Below are positions 1-12,628 of a DNA stretch of 64,000 nt, piece after piece. Position numbers and translations under genes: made by a program. The stretch spans positions 1,428,001 to 1,492,000 of the forward strand of contig JAQFVV010000184.1 of assembly GCA_028023455.1 (NCBI GenBank), given 5' to 3'. Within the stretch, counting starts at the first letter, position 1; every line of letters begins with the position of its first letter. The notes beneath the pieces were generated by a model, which saw only the letters and a program-made list of their open reading frames with translations, searched no databases and was not told the DNA's origin. Origin of the DNA: Epiperipatus broadwayi (Eukaryota > Onychophora > Udeonychophora > Euonychophora > Peripatidae).

Positions 1-1375
1 TACCAAAAAATGATTCGTTGGCAAAGCTTTAAAATTAAGTTTTATGATAAAAACAATATATTTGGCTTCTAAGTAGCAAAATTTTTAATTTCCTGATTAG
101 TAATCTGATAGATAAATCAAGCTCAGTAATTAATTCAGTAATGTTTGCATGCATGTATTTGTAAACTTGCCAGCAATTGTTAGTATTGTTAATAATTGAT
201 GCCATAACTTTGAAAAATTTGTTGTCATATGCTAGCAGCTCCACAACCCACTTACTTTGTATGGGCAGTGGCATGTCAGTAGTCTCAATCTCATCCTGTG
301 ATGAGTCCACTGGCAATCTTGCATTCATCACTAAGCATTGATAGGGATTTCTGAATAAAAAAGATGTTAAGATCATGCAACTCAAGCCCATTCAGGTCTT
401 TTGGTCTCTGCATATTGGCTAACTGATGGTTACTGTTTTCCTCTTCCACAAGATACCAGTACAGACTGAGTTTATTGCATTCTGAAAGGACCTGGTTGGT
501 TTAAGAAGTGGCATGAAGTAATTAATTCACAGAAGCACCAACATGTTGATCACTGCTACCTTACTCAGGAGTGATAAGTAGATCTCTGAGAGAGCACTTG
601 CAACCTTTTTTGGTTTTTTCTAGAATGCTATTTTGCAGTGCTCTTTCCCTGGCTGACCTGGACAGCACCATGTGGAATCCAAGAAAGTTTTGAGGTTTTC
701 CTGAGAATCTTGAAGGAATTGTTGTCGCCTGATGGATCTTCCAGGTAGCAGATTTCTCAGAGTTTATTATTAGCCCATATCTCCTGGTGTATTCATCCAG
801 AAATTTATATAGTTTGGGCAAGTATTTATGTGAGGAGAGGAAGACTGTAAGATCATCAACATAAACATCACATGATCACCAACATATATGTGATGAACTT
901 CCCCCCCCCCAATTGGGACAAACAACCCGGGAAGATGTTGCTCAATAGCTGTTAATAGAAGGTTTACATAGGCTATGAAACACAAGGTGCTAAGAGGTGA
1001 CCCTGGGGTATTGATAGATGGGGTTTAAACCCCATGGCCAAAGAGACATCCAATGATGTATATATTGATCTATTTAGCAGCAGATTTGCTATAATTCTGA
1101 AGTAAATGTTGGGTACCCCATAGTGCTCCAAAATTGAGAATAATTTCACAGCCACCATGGAGTCAAATGCTGTCTCAAAGTCCATCTGCACCACAATAGG
1201 TAATGATATTTTTTTGGTTCTTATATACTCCACCAATAAGGCAAATATCCTTACTGCCTCAATGGTGGATGATCCCTTGTGGGCAAATTGATTCCAAGGA
1301 AATTTTACTGAGCAGCCACTGTTGGATCTTATCCTTAACAAGTGATTCGATGATTCTCATTTCCAGATTTAAGTT
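1..1375 (-). pseudogene. Decayed LINE ORF2 (reverse transcriptase), same family as the intact LINE at 3342-9018
   Basis: Broken minus-strand copy of LINE ORF2, read in pieces across at least three frames. From high to low coordinates it matches intact ORF2 in order: IIESLVKDKIQQW (ORF2 ILERVIKEKIEQH), HKGSSTIEA, VVQMDFETAFDS (RT motif A), IANLLLNRSIY, SIPQG (motif B), then IYVGD where ORF2 has YMDD, then GKPQNFLGF, then GLELHDLNIFFIQKS. The second catalytic region (YVGD) is damaged and there are several frameshifts. A run of C at about 901-910 interrupts the frame. The copy begins inside RT motif 2 near 1375, so it is truncated at its 5' side, and it continues past the left edge of the window. 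Family membership is clear from motif order; the end positions are approximate. Confidence 0.85.
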
Positions 1376-1607
1376 TAACTTTGATCTTATATGTATGTTT
1401 TGCAAGAAGTAACCAAAAAATAATTTCTAGTTATTCCTGACACATAATATAAAATAGTTGTCACATAATATAAAATATTTGTCCTTCATAAATAGATAAT
1501 CAGAGTTGCTATACAATTATGTTGAAAATTTTAAACCATATAAGCATCCTCTCAGAACAATATAGATGGCAAACTATGTTCTAAAAAAAGTTATCATGAT
1601 TGGTTTA

Positions 1608-1648
<41 letters not shown>

Positions 1649-2366
1649 AAGATAAAATATTTTTTAAAATAGTCAATGCAGGGCAAAGACCTCTCCAATA
1701 ATCCTTAATTATAGAAACAATGAAGAAAAAGAAAGACTCATCAGGTTTATCAATTGTCATTTACCTGAAGATAAGTATTCTCCCCTCATTTTATCCTCTA
1801 GTTAAGAATAGTTAGATACCCATTTTCTGATCATAGAATGGATGATTATCTGTATTGGCTATAGATCAGTTACTTGAAAAAAAAATTCTAAATTCTAAAA
1901 AAAATTTCATTTGGACAGATTCAAACTTCGATATGCTTTTAAATTTCTAGCCAAATTTTTTTTAGTTCAAACATGGCATTTAATATCTTCACTGACTGTG
2001 CTATTTTTTTAAACTGTATAAATCTCAATTTAGTTTGTGTTTTTAATGAATTTTTCTATTATTAGTTATGTCATTATTATATTTTGATTATGTTCAGACC
2101 ATCCATGCTAAGAGTTAATTCCTTAAAGTAAATTGAAAATTTCTATAAATACAATATTATTATTTTTTAAATGAATAAAATTACAATGTTTTAATGCTGA
2201 ATGATAGAAGGAAATATGTAAACAGAAATTATTATTTAAAATAAATCTTCACCAAATACAAACTTTCCTTAAATGACATCTCATTAAAAAAAATGTTAAA
2301 ATTCACAAACATATATTCTTTCTTTGACATAATCATTTTTTTTTTTTTTTTAAATCTGATAATTTA
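1376..2366. other. AT-rich non-coding stretch
   Basis: No gene recognised. It holds the CA/TA microsatellite at 1609-1648 and a T-run at 2339-2351. A short minus-strand stretch near 1675-1715 reads like the tail of an RTE-type LINE but is too short to call. Confidence 0.6.
1609..1648. repeat. (CA)n(TA)n compound microsatellite
   Basis: About eight CA units run directly into about twelve TA units. Seen directly. Confidence 0.95.
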
Positions 2367-2380
2367 TTAAAGACACAAAG

Positions 2381-2624
2381 TTGTTGCACATGCGCTTTGC
2401 AGATTTTAACTATAAATGACTGAATACAAACACTTCAAACACATAATAAAGTCTTTGGGAAAAGATAGAATGGCCATTCTATCTTTCCCCAAAGACTTTA
2501 TCATGTGTTTGAAGTGTTTGTATTCAGTCATTTATAGTTAAAATCTGCAAAGCACATGTGCAACAGCTTAAAGCTGATTAGCTATTACAGTTTATAAAAC
2601 ATTGCGCTATATAAAATAATTGAT
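2381..2624. mobile_element. Palindromic insertion with 14-bp target-site duplication
   Basis: The 14-bp sequence TTAAAGACACAAAG occurs at 2367-2380 and again at 2625-2638, so the 244 bp between is an insertion. Positions 2382-2565 form a palindrome with 92-bp arms, about three mismatches and essentially no loop (axis at 2473/2474, AATGG|CCATT). The remaining 59 bp ends in GCGCTATATAAA, which resembles the 3' ends of L2-type LINEs and the SINEs they mobilise; that comparison is from memory. A snap-back or template-switched reverse transcript of a SINE/LINE end, inserted by target-primed reverse transcription, fits all of this. A foldback DNA element is the alternative. Confidence 0.75.
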
Positions 2625-2638
2625 TTAAAGACACAAAG

Positions 2639-3280
2639 GAACAATTCGTACTTGACACACACAAAAAATACTAATATTAGCAACAAACATTCAGAGAGGA
2701 ATCATCATAGTCATGTTTAATGCCACAAGTAAAAGCCATGCTACAGTAGACATAGTGTTTATTTTAATTTAAAATCTACAGTTTTAATTTATCATGTGAA
2801 TTAGATTCATCTCTCATTCCATTAATGCAAAATTACATCTAGTAAATAATGCAAATAATAAATAAAAGTTAAAATAATAATAATTTAATGATTAGTTTCA
2901 CAGGAGCAGGCTAATGAGAGCAAATGATGGCATCCAGAGAAAAGTTGTTTGTAGATCTTCAAAATAAATCTAACAATTATTTTTATAATTAAAAAAAAAA
3001 AAGTAGTTCTCTATTTTATAGAAATAATAAACACCTCCATACTTCTCTATTTTACTGTCATCTAGTGTAAGCTGAAGTAATGAAAGAATACTAGATGCAT
3101 AGAAAATTCCTATCCTTAGGGTTTGAACTCCCATCCCCAGGCCAGTTTTTATATGCACCTAATAATCACTCATTACTACAGCTTACAATAAATGGCAATA
3201 GAATGTTGAGCTAGTTTTGTCTTATTACTTAAACTGGATATTTGATGGTCTGCTATTTTTATAATTTTTTTTATTAATAC
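2639..3280. other. AT-rich non-coding stretch
   Basis: No gene recognised. About 40 bp near 2668-2710 resembles 12125-12165 (shared ACAAACATTCAGA-like core), possibly an old dispersed repeat. Confidence 0.5.

Positions 3281-3341
<61 letters not shown>
3281..3341. repeat. (AAT)20 microsatellite at the 5' flank of the intact LINE
   Basis: About 20 uninterrupted AAT units end exactly where the LINE 5' UTR begins. The LINE's 3' end also runs into TAA repeats, so this is probably the left half of the original target array. Confidence 0.95.
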
Positions 3342-3538
3342 GAGAAGCAATCCTTAAGTTCTCCGATGTAAGTATTTATTTTTTACTTTTGTTCCAACTT
3401 GTTATTCGCAAAACAAACATAATACAGGAAAAATCGAATTATATAATAGATTAATAGTGTTTTTTGAAAAATATCGGTGTGTTTTAATATCTTTTTTTTA
3501 AAAAAATAAAAAAATACTGACTTGAGTCAGAATAAATC

Positions 3539-5146
3539 ATGGCTACTGCCCAATCAAGCGTGAGCGAATTAAGCACCAATACGAAATTAACAACATCGTT
3601 AGTTTCAACATCGCCTATTTCGTATGCAAAAGTACTTAAAAGTAATAGCAATACTACAGCACCAACTCAAATACCGCGCTTCCGTAGAACAAACACAAAT
3701 GATATAAAAAATCTTGATCTAAACACTAGAGAGGAAAATCAACCCCCAGCCGCAATCTGGACAAAAGAAACGCTTGAAAATGTGACGGACCGTTTCAGTA
3801 ATACGGTGCCTCGTACGTTATTTGAAACATTTCGCAGGTTTTTTTCACCAACTTCGTTAGTACTCGCAGTAACCGATAATCAATGCTCATTATATCGTTT
3901 CCCAAAAGCTTTATTATATGAAGCAATCACGCAAAATGCACTATGGGAAACAATCTCTTGTATCGTGGATCACCCAAATACTCGATATATAACCATTGAT
4001 TTTTATACTCAGCAGCAAAAAGAACGTTTTCAATCCACTATTTTAGCACTTGATAATTACGCACTCGTAATTATAGATGAAAACCGGAAAAATATAATTA
4101 CTGGAGTGCTTAAAAATACTTATCTTAAATACAACGTACAAGATTTTCAAAAAATGATAAACCCGTTTGGAAAAGTAATTGCCCTACAGCCTATATATTT
4201 AAAAGACACACCTATACCGATATGTAGTAATCGTTTTGAATTTAAAATAAAACTACATAAAAACGTAGACGCCTCAACGATTCCAACACAGATTACAGAT
4301 CAAGAAGCGACACTCTCTCTTCACATAAGAGGTCTAAAGCCACTTTGTTTTGGCTGTGGACAGAGAGGACACCTAGCAACTCAGTGCGATAACACAAAAA
4401 GCAATCACTGTGAACAAACTAAAATCCTCTCCCCAGAACAACCCAGTGATGAAAATAAAATTTATAATAACACTACATCCATTGGCAACCAAATAATAGA
4501 AACCGGAAAAAAACAGGATCAAACACCCACAAACAAAAATAATAATGGATCAGAATTGCCTATCCAAAAGACCAACCAAAAAAATAATAACACAAAAACT
4601 AACACAGAAATCCAAGATTCAAACGAAAATAATTCTCAAGAAACCACAACACAAAATACAGCAATTACATCACAGGATCAGCATCTCAATAAAACAAAAT
4701 GTGTACCAAGTAAAAATCAACAAACAGAAAGTAAACACACACAGTTATATAATGAAAATATAAATCCAGATAATATAAAGATACCAATAATAAAAAAAAC
4801 TACAATTATAAACAAAACTGCATCAAACATAATGGATGCAATAGAAGCTCCTCTTCCACCTATTCAAGAAAATACACCAGAGGGAAAAAGAAAACCAGGT
4901 CGACCACCAAAGAACCATGAATCCAAAAAGGTAAAAAAAACAGACCAAAAGCACAACTCATCAGACATATACAATTTAGAAAATGATGAAATAGAAATGG
5001 ATGTAAGCCAACAACAAATGGACACCTGTTCGGTTTCATTGCAAATTGCCTGTATAGAGTCTGAAGCAATATTAAATGAAAGAAAAACTGATAATAAACC
5101 CAACAATGTCTTAAATATGTATCAGCATCCATCTACTGCAATATAA
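3539..5146 (+). CDS. LINE ORF1 protein with one CCHC zinc knuckle
   Basis: A 535-residue protein. It probably binds LINE RNA and forms the ribonucleoprotein particle with ORF2. Residues about 75-265 look like a folded domain. The zinc knuckle is C270-X2-C273-X4-H278-X4-C283 (CFGCGQRGHLATQC), the spacing used for nucleic-acid binding in many LINE and retroviral nucleocapsid proteins. From about residue 290 the chain becomes low-complexity and rich in N, Q, T and K, probably disordered, with a basic AT-hook-like patch (GKRKPGRPPKN) near residue 450. The start codon at 3539 is the first ATG of the frame, about 200 bp after the microsatellite. The stop lies 62 bp before ORF2. Function is inferred from position and the knuckle; the N-terminal half has no motif I can name. 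Confidence 0.88.
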   Translation: MATAQSSVSELSTNTKLTTSLVSTSPISYAKVLKSNSNTTAPTQIPRFRRTNTNDIKNLDLNTREENQPPAAIWTKETLENVTDRFSNTVPRTLFETFRRFFSPTSLVLAVTDNQCSLYRFPKALLYEAITQNALWETISCIVDHPNTRYITIDFYTQQQKERFQSTILALDNYALVIIDENRKNIITGVLKNTYLKYNVQDFQKMINPFGKVIALQPIYLKDTPIPICSNRFEFKIKLHKNVDASTIPTQITDQEATLSLHIRGLKPLCFGCGQRGHLATQCDNTKSNHCEQTKILSPEQPSDENKIYNNTTSIGNQIIETGKKQDQTPTNKNNNGSELPIQKTNQKNNNTKTNTEIQDSNENNSQETTTQNTAITSQDQHLNKTKCVPSKNQQTESKHTQLYNENINPDNIKIPIIKKTTIINKTASNIMDAIEAPLPPIQENTPEGKRKPGRPPKNHESKKVKKTDQKHNSSDIYNLENDEIEMDVSQQQMDTCSVSLQIACIESEAILNERKTDNKPNNVLNMYQHPSTAI

Positions 5147-5208
5147 ACAAACATTTAGTATTAAAAATAAAATAAAAATCAATACCCTGTTAAAAAATTA
5201 TTTAAAAC

Positions 5209-8200
5209 ATGAAGATAAAAATTGGATCGCTCAACATTAGAGGCTTAAATGCCACCAAAAAACTTTTTGATCTCAAAAAATGGTTACATACAACACAACC
5301 ACACATACTGGGGCTTTTGGAAACAAAAATATACAGCAGCTCTCAAATTGATCCATCAAAATATTTAGTCAACCAAGGTTTTTGTGCCTGCTCAAGGCAA
5401 TCATCATCACCATCAGGTGGCACAGGCATAATTATTTCACACAACTGCCCTTTCGATTCTTTTAAAATTATATATATTGACTCTAATCTTATCATATTAA
5501 CACTCCATCATAAAAATATCACACTTAACCTAGTATTTGTATATATACCACCAGGCCCTGTCATCATCTCCAGAATAATAGCAACAATAAATTCAATGCT
5601 TACAGCAACACCAAATCCCATAATACTCCTGGGAGATTTCAACATGACCTACCAAACTTTTGTCACCAAATGGATCCATCAAATAACAATCCCACTTATG
5701 AGTGCTGAGGGTTTTCTCCCAACAAACTCAATATCTTTTAATAACAATAGATATAAGTCACTTATTGATTTGTGTTTCTACTCACCAATGTTACATCATT
5801 ATTTTAATCTTGAACTCTGTCCATCTATAATCTCAGATCATGCTGCTCAGTTCATCACCCTCGACCTAACAAAAATACAAAATACAACAATAGCCCTCCA
5901 AAAGACTATGCGAATACTTCTTCCAGCACAAACAACTGAATTCTTATATTCAGAAACATATATAATGCTCCAAAAACTTCAAAACATGTCACTCGATCCA
6001 GTACAAAAGTATATAGCATTCACCAATATACTTTCTTTCAACATCAATCATATTACCTGCAACTCAACACCCCCCACCAGATTATTAGCATTGGCAGATG
6101 AACTACATAAAAGAATAACCATTTCCAGACGAACTACAGATAATCAAACACAAATTAAAAAACTTACAGAAATGTACAACAATACATGCAATACACTAAA
6201 GCAATATGTAGCAATAAAAAAGAAAAAAATATGCCTTACACAACAACATACTTGGACCAGAGCATACATACGGTGGGCATTGGGATACCCATCCACAGTC
6301 AGAGTGCCTATGGCACTTGAAATAGATGGCTCTATAACAGCTGGACATAACATGATAAACCCAATATATCAACACTTTAAAAAAATACTGCAAAAACAGA
6401 GAGTGTACATACCAAATGAAGACATATTTGGAGACCCTGAAACAGATACACCAATAACAACAACTGACATTGTATTTCAACTTGCAACAATAACAAACAC
6501 ATGTCACCCAGGACCACAAGGAATTCCCAAATTTGTGTTCAAACATCTTAGTCACTTCACAGCAAAATACCTGTGCAATCTAGCCAATTACATATCCCAA
6601 AAAATTTACAACATACAAAGTCTATACCCAATTGCAATGGTTCCATTTAACAAAAAACAAACAGCAATATCATCTTTATCTAATCTACGACCAATTTCAA
6701 TGGGACCTTTAGGAATAAAAATTCTTGAAAGAGTGATAAAGGAAAAAATAGAACAACACATACTCCCTGTGTTATCATCAGCACAATATGCCAAAAAAGG
6801 ATCATCCATTGGCCAGGGTGCCTTAATGTACAAAACAATTATCGAAGTAGTAAAAAAAAGAAAGAAATATGCACCAATTATAGTTCAACTAGACATTGAG
6901 GCAGCTTTTGACTCAGTGCCTATAGCCAAATTATTAGACGTGCTGAAAAAAACAACAACACCTCCATCCCTACTATATATAATAGCAAATCTGCTACTCA
7001 GCCGTGAAATTCACATCACATTGAATGGAAAAAAATCACCAGCCTTCAGACCGAGTCAATCCATCCCACAAGGATCCCCCTTCAGTGCCTTGCTCTTTAC
7101 AATATATATAAATCCTCTATTAATAGAGATACAGAAAAAAATAAAAGGCATTCAAATTCCAAACACTGCTTTAAATATATCATGCATAGCCTATATGGAT
7201 GATGTAACCGTTTTCCTCCCCTCTAAAAAGAACCTCCCCATATTACAAGAGATAATCAAGAATTATACCTCAAATTTTAATTTAAAAATTAACACAAATA
7301 AAACTGCAGCATGGTCAATATACACAGGCAAGCACTGTACAGAGATGTTTAATGGTAAACCATCTGCTTTCCTTGGTTTCCCATTCTACCTTGGAACCAA
7401 TGGAATGAGGCAAAAAATTCAAAATAAATTAAAAATAGATGCTGAAAAAATCACAGCCTCACTTGAAAAGTCATACCTGTCAATATATGCAAAGGTAGCA
7501 CTATTTAATCAACTTATAACTACAAAAATTACATACTATACACCTATAATCAAATTTGCAAAAACATTCATATCTAAAATCTCGTCAATCTGTAACAAAC
7601 TAATATGGAAGAGAAAGACAGTGGCAATCTCTTTAAAAAATCTGAGCAGACCACCACATAGCAATGGACTTGGACTCCATACAATCAATGTTTTTTACAC
7701 ACAGAAATCAGTAAATCTAATAACAGCAACCATAAAAAGATTTCCAGACCTGGAGTGTGTAATCAGTATAATACCCACAGACAGACCACCCCCTTCATAT
7801 GGATATCTATCCACACTGATTGAAGAACTCAAGCCAATATACAACAAAATATCACTCAATAATGACAACAAGTATACATACTGGGACATTTACAATATAC
7901 TACATCCAAACCAGACACCCAATCTACATCCATCAGTTCTTGGAATAGACAACAGGCAACTACTGCAACAATTCAGAAAATGGTCATTAGAACCAAAATT
8001 ATTCGATTTTCTGCTTAAGCTTAATCTCAATGCTCTACCCACAACCCATTTCCTTAGATTTCGTAGATTCTATACCAATATAGACCCCATGTGCGGGCTA
8101 TGTCATAGAGAAGAAGAGACACAAGATCATTTTCTTCATTCCTGCAGTGCCCTAGAAACAATACGTCGCACAATGTTTACCACATACAGAAAGGCTATTA

Positions 8201-8445
8201 TTTCAATAGATGAAATAATAAATACATTTAAAAAAGGCAATAACCCTGCTATTCGTGCAGCAACATACAGCCTTTATGCCTACTGGTGCACCAGATGCAC
8301 TTTTGCACTTGCCAATAACCCTCGACACCACCCAGCAACATATTCAATAAAACTAGAACTGTTAAGAAAAAGAGACAGCATCCTAGCTCAACCAGATATA
8401 TTTGCAGCCACATGGTCACACTTGAAACAGAGATCCAGTCTATGA
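5209..8445 (+). CDS. LINE ORF2: APE-type endonuclease plus reverse transcriptase
   Basis: A 1078-residue polyprotein that would nick target DNA and reverse-transcribe the LINE RNA at the nick. The apurinic-like endonuclease spans about residues 1-220 and keeps its expected motifs: N9 (SLNIRG), E38 (LLETK), Y112 (VYIPPG), GDFN 142-145, D187 (SLIDLCF) and SDH 209-211. The RT follows: LRPISM about 493-498, motif A D562 with AFD 566-568, motif B PQGSP 620-624, and catalytic YMDD 662-665. Near the C terminus is a C-X2-C-X8-H-X4-C motif (C962, C965, H974, C979), typical of LINE ORF2 tails. Length is normal for the class. No stop or frameshift is visible. Relics of the same protein lie at 1-1375 and 9830-11670. 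Confidence 0.95.
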   Translation: MKIKIGSLNIRGLNATKKLFDLKKWLHTTQPHILGLLETKIYSSSQIDPSKYLVNQGFCACSRQSSSPSGGTGIIISHNCPFDSFKIIYIDSNLIILTLHHKNITLNLVFVYIPPGPVIISRIIATINSMLTATPNPIILLGDFNMTYQTFVTKWIHQITIPLMSAEGFLPTNSISFNNNRYKSLIDLCFYSPMLHHYFNLELCPSIISDHAAQFITLDLTKIQNTTIALQKTMRILLPAQTTEFLYSETYIMLQKLQNMSLDPVQKYIAFTNILSFNINHITCNSTPPTRLLALADELHKRITISRRTTDNQTQIKKLTEMYNNTCNTLKQYVAIKKKKICLTQQHTWTRAYIRWALGYPSTVRVPMALEIDGSITAGHNMINPIYQHFKKILQKQRVYIPNEDIFGDPETDTPITTTDIVFQLATITNTCHPGPQGIPKFVFKHLSHFTAKYLCNLANYISQKIYNIQSLYPIAMVPFNKKQTAISSLSNLRPISMGPLGIKILERVIKEKIEQHILPVLSSAQYAKKGSSIGQGALMYKTIIEVVKKRKKYAPIIVQLDIEAAFDSVPIAKLLDVLKKTTTPPSLLYIIANLLLSREIHITLNGKKSPAFRPSQSIPQGSPFSALLFTIYINPLLIEIQKKIKGIQIPNTALNISCIAYMDDVTVFLPSKKNLPILQEIIKNYTSNFNLKINTNKTAAWSIYTGKHCTEMFNGKPSAFLGFPFYLGTNGMRQKIQNKLKIDAEKITASLEKSYLSIYAKVALFNQLITTKITYYTPIIKFAKTFISKISSICNKLIWKRKTVAISLKNLSRPPHSNGLGLHTINVFYTQKSVNLITATIKRFPDLECVISIIPTDRPPPSYGYLSTLIEELKPIYNKISLNNDNKYTYWDIYNILHPNQTPNLHPSVLGIDNRQLLQQFRKWSLEPKLFDFLLKLNLNALPTTHFLRFRRFYTNIDPMCGLCHREEETQDHFLHSCSALETIRRTMFTTYRKAIISIDEIINTFKKGNNPAIRAATYSLYAYWCTRCTFALANNPRHHPATYSIKLELLRKRDSILAQPDIFAATWSHLKQRSSL

Positions 8446-8669
8446 AATATAAAGACCAATAAGATAGATGATGACATTTTCAACATCAGCATTTTTTCCA
8501 ACTTTAAAAAAAAAAAATGCAAGCATAAACTGAACTAGATAGAAGACCAAATTTAAAAACAAGAAGAAAAAAAAAGGATGCAGAAAAGATAAAGACTTAT
8601 ATACTGAAAGTTGTAATTTGTTTTTCATTTGTAAAAAATCAATATATGACTCTGTAACTTTTTAGACTC

Positions 8670-8675
8670 AATAAA
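8670..8675 (+). promoter_or_regulatory. Polyadenylation signal AATAAA of the LINE
   Basis: AATAAA lies 15 bp before the (TAA)n end and 225 bp after the ORF2 stop, the expected place for 3'-end processing. The element ends in TAA repeats, not poly(A), so the signal may be used only partly. Confidence 0.6.
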
Positions 8676-8690
8676 GTTTTGCTTTGAAAC

Positions 8691-9829
<1,139 letters not shown>

Positions 9830-11043
9830 TCAACTTTTAAAATGTATTAAAGTTTTATCTAATTCTTAAATACCCATTGACTTCAGGTTTTTTTTAAAAG
9901 GTAAGCAATTAATAACTATAAACTAATTAATAGCAATGAACAAGCTTTCAGCAAAACACTGCCAGAATTATAGTGCTGAATAAAATTATGCAGTGCAGAA
10001 ATGCTTATGTAATATTTAAATGAGGCACAATATGCAAATAAGGCAATTAGATATTCCATTTTTAAATAATGAAACATAAGAATCCTTTTTTTTATTACGA
10101 GAAATTCATTATACGATACAAACCAATATACAAATTTGTTATTACATGCCAATACAATATACATAAATTAATTTATCTTGTTACATTACATTTTCAGATG
10201 TGAACAACCCAGTTTTAACATGTCTATTTCTATGTATGTAGATGCTTCCCCAGCAGTCTAATTCTGTAGACTTACCTATCATCTTCTTTACTTGAAGTTT
10301 TTCCAAGTGGCATTTACTAAAAAATCTGGAGCTTTTAAATTGTCTCTTTGTTTGATTTTTTCTACGATTTTCCTTAGTTCCATTCCTTGCAGATCTACCA
10401 ATTTCCCGATAATGATTTTACATCATATGCACAATAACACAAAGTATATAAAAATTGTAAGCCTTATTTCTGCATAAATGCCTTGTTTGATGCATCTTTT
10501 AATGGGTATAAATTGCCCAAATGGATTATTTATCCATCTTGCAATGAGTGTTCTATGGTAATTTAGATTATTACATCTTATAAATATATGATCAATTGAT
10601 TCCTCTTCCCTGCCACCCATCTGGCACATAGGGACTATTTTCTTTATGTTTCTTCAGTGTTCCAGAAAGGCATTTGTGGGAAGTTCAAGTTATATTTGAT
10701 TATGAAGTCTTGGTACTTTGGTTTGATGAACCAACAACAAGATTTGTACCTTTTTGTTGATGGAATTTGGATCCTTTGCAAATGCCCAAACCTCTTTGCA
10801 TTTTCTTTTCCTAATTATATTTTTCTAGGCAAACAGTTCTAACATTAGAGGAGAAAATGTATGACCCATGATGAATTTATGGTCAAGAAGATAGATCTGT
10901 ATTCATTCTTTTATTTAGCTCTGTTGCATAGATGTGTGTGTTGGGCAATTCTTGTGAATCTATTTGCATGAGATTCCCCATAATACACAGAGCTGCAGGA
11001 TAACATGCAATTTTATAGGCCATCTGAGGAATATGCTCCATAG
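9830..11043 (-). pseudogene. LINE ORF2 C-terminal relic, left arm of an inverted repeat
   Basis: On the minus strand the segment near 10423-10629 reads CQMGGREEESIDHIFIRC, matching the C-terminal zinc motif of the intact ORF2 (CGLCHREEETQDHFLHSC) with one Cys lost. Just upstream, NLNFPQMPFWN-like residues align with the ORF2 LNLNALPTTHFLRF region. It is broken by stops and frameshifts. The whole segment except about 10080-10748 is repeated in opposite orientation at 11140-11670. The LINE is related to, but clearly diverged from, the intact copy. Confidence 0.7.
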
Positions 11044-11139
11044 ATATTATATCTATGGTATTGTTCAACAAATTATTAAGAGATAGTGGCAATCTAAAAC
11101 TAACCCAGTATGTGTTAGTGCAAATCTTTCTAAGGTCAC

Positions 11140-11670
11140 CTGTGGAGCATACTTCTCAGGTGGTCTATAAAATTTTCCCATTCTTACCCATCCTGCAACT
11201 GTGTATTATGGGGAATCTCATGCAAACAGATCTACAAGAATTGCCCAACATGCATATTTATTCAACAGAGCTAAGCAAAAGAATAAATACAAATATAACT
11301 CTCTTGACCATGAGTCATATATTTTCTCCATCCAAATGTTAAAACTGTTTACTCAGAAAGTGATAATAGAAAAAGAAAATTCAATTTGGGCAATTACAAA
11401 TGATCCACATTCCATCAACAAGAAGTATTTTTGTGTTTCGTTATTTAAAAAATGGAATATCATAATTGCCTCATTTGCCTACTGTGACTCATTTAAATAT
11501 TATATAAGTGTACTTGCACTGCATAATTTTATTCAGCACTATGATTTCTGGCAGTGTTTTGCCAAAAGCTAGCTTTGTATTATTAATTAGTTTCTATTTA
11601 ATAATTGGTTATCTTTTCAATCAAACTCGAAGTCAATGAGTATTTGAGAATTACATAACTTGTTGAAAAG
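11140..11670 (+). pseudogene. LINE 3' fragment, right arm of the inverted repeat
   Basis: Plus-strand sequence runs parallel to the reverse complement of 9830-11043. Shared peptides include CIMGNLMQ, QELPN and, further on, FKYYIS and ALHNFIQHY. Relative to the left arm it lacks about 670 bp, including the zinc-motif region. The spacer is about 96 bp (11044-11139). Arm identity by eye is roughly 80 percent. Confidence 0.7.
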
Positions 11671-12628
11671 AGTTAATAAGTTGAGATTTATTTTAAAGTT
11701 TTATCTACAGAAGAATATATATCAATATATTGTGTATGCATATAGATGACTTCATAAAGTATTTTTTATTGCTTCCACTACATCACAGATTTTGCTTTTA
11801 ATCTTTTACTGACTAATATATATGCAATTGCTTTAACTCTGCTATTTCTATATACCTCATTATAATATGGACAAATTCTAAGTCTCTTTAAGTCATTATT
11901 ACTATTTTTTAGTTTCAGAGTATGGCCTTATTTACATTATAATTAATATATCCATCATGACAAGCATCATATTCCTTCTTTCCATCATTTGAAAGATATT
12001 TTGTCAATTCTTTCATTTTATATATATAATCTGATTAATTTGTTAAAAGAGTTGTAAGGCTAAAATCTCTTACATTTACATGCCCACCTAATAATAAATA
12101 GTTATCATATAATATAAAAAAGAAACTAACACTAGCACCAAACATTCAGAAAAGACTACCAAAGTAACATTAATTTATTAACATTAATATTTAATCTTTC
12201 TGTTTCCATTATTATTGTATGTTAAAGCATGGGAAAAGCTTATCAAAGGAGTTTTTCAGAAATAGCTTTTCCTGTGTCATACACAATTTATATGACTTCT
12301 CTGCTAAGGCTTTTTTAACTTGGAAGTTCTACTGATAGCTAAGCTAACAGTGGCATAATTTTTAGTTTTCTCAAAGTATGTAAACATTCCTATAACAAAG
12401 TAATAATTTTTGAAATCAATTTAAATTACTGAATAACTATTATTAATAGATTTAACTACAATTTTATATTAATTATCACTAAATCAATATTAGAGCATCA
12501 AATAAAATATATTGCTAAAAAGTTAGTGTGGTTTTCAGTCCTGAGCTTTTAATTTAATATTAAGAATGACTTCCTACTGAACAATAGAGATTTTTTTAAA
12601 ATAAATAAATCTGTCAGAAACAGTATAA
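11671..12628. other. AT-rich non-coding stretch
   Basis: No gene recognised. Short similarity near 12125-12165 to 2668-2710. Confidence 0.5.

Noticed and set aside
1675-1715. Minus-strand peptide resembling the RTE LINE tail (WRGLCPA)
   Set aside because: Too short and without neighbouring support.
4860-5132. Minus-strand frames of 80-90 codons opposite ORF1, and similar ones opposite ORF2
   Set aside because: Antisense shadows of intact LINE coding sequence, without motifs.
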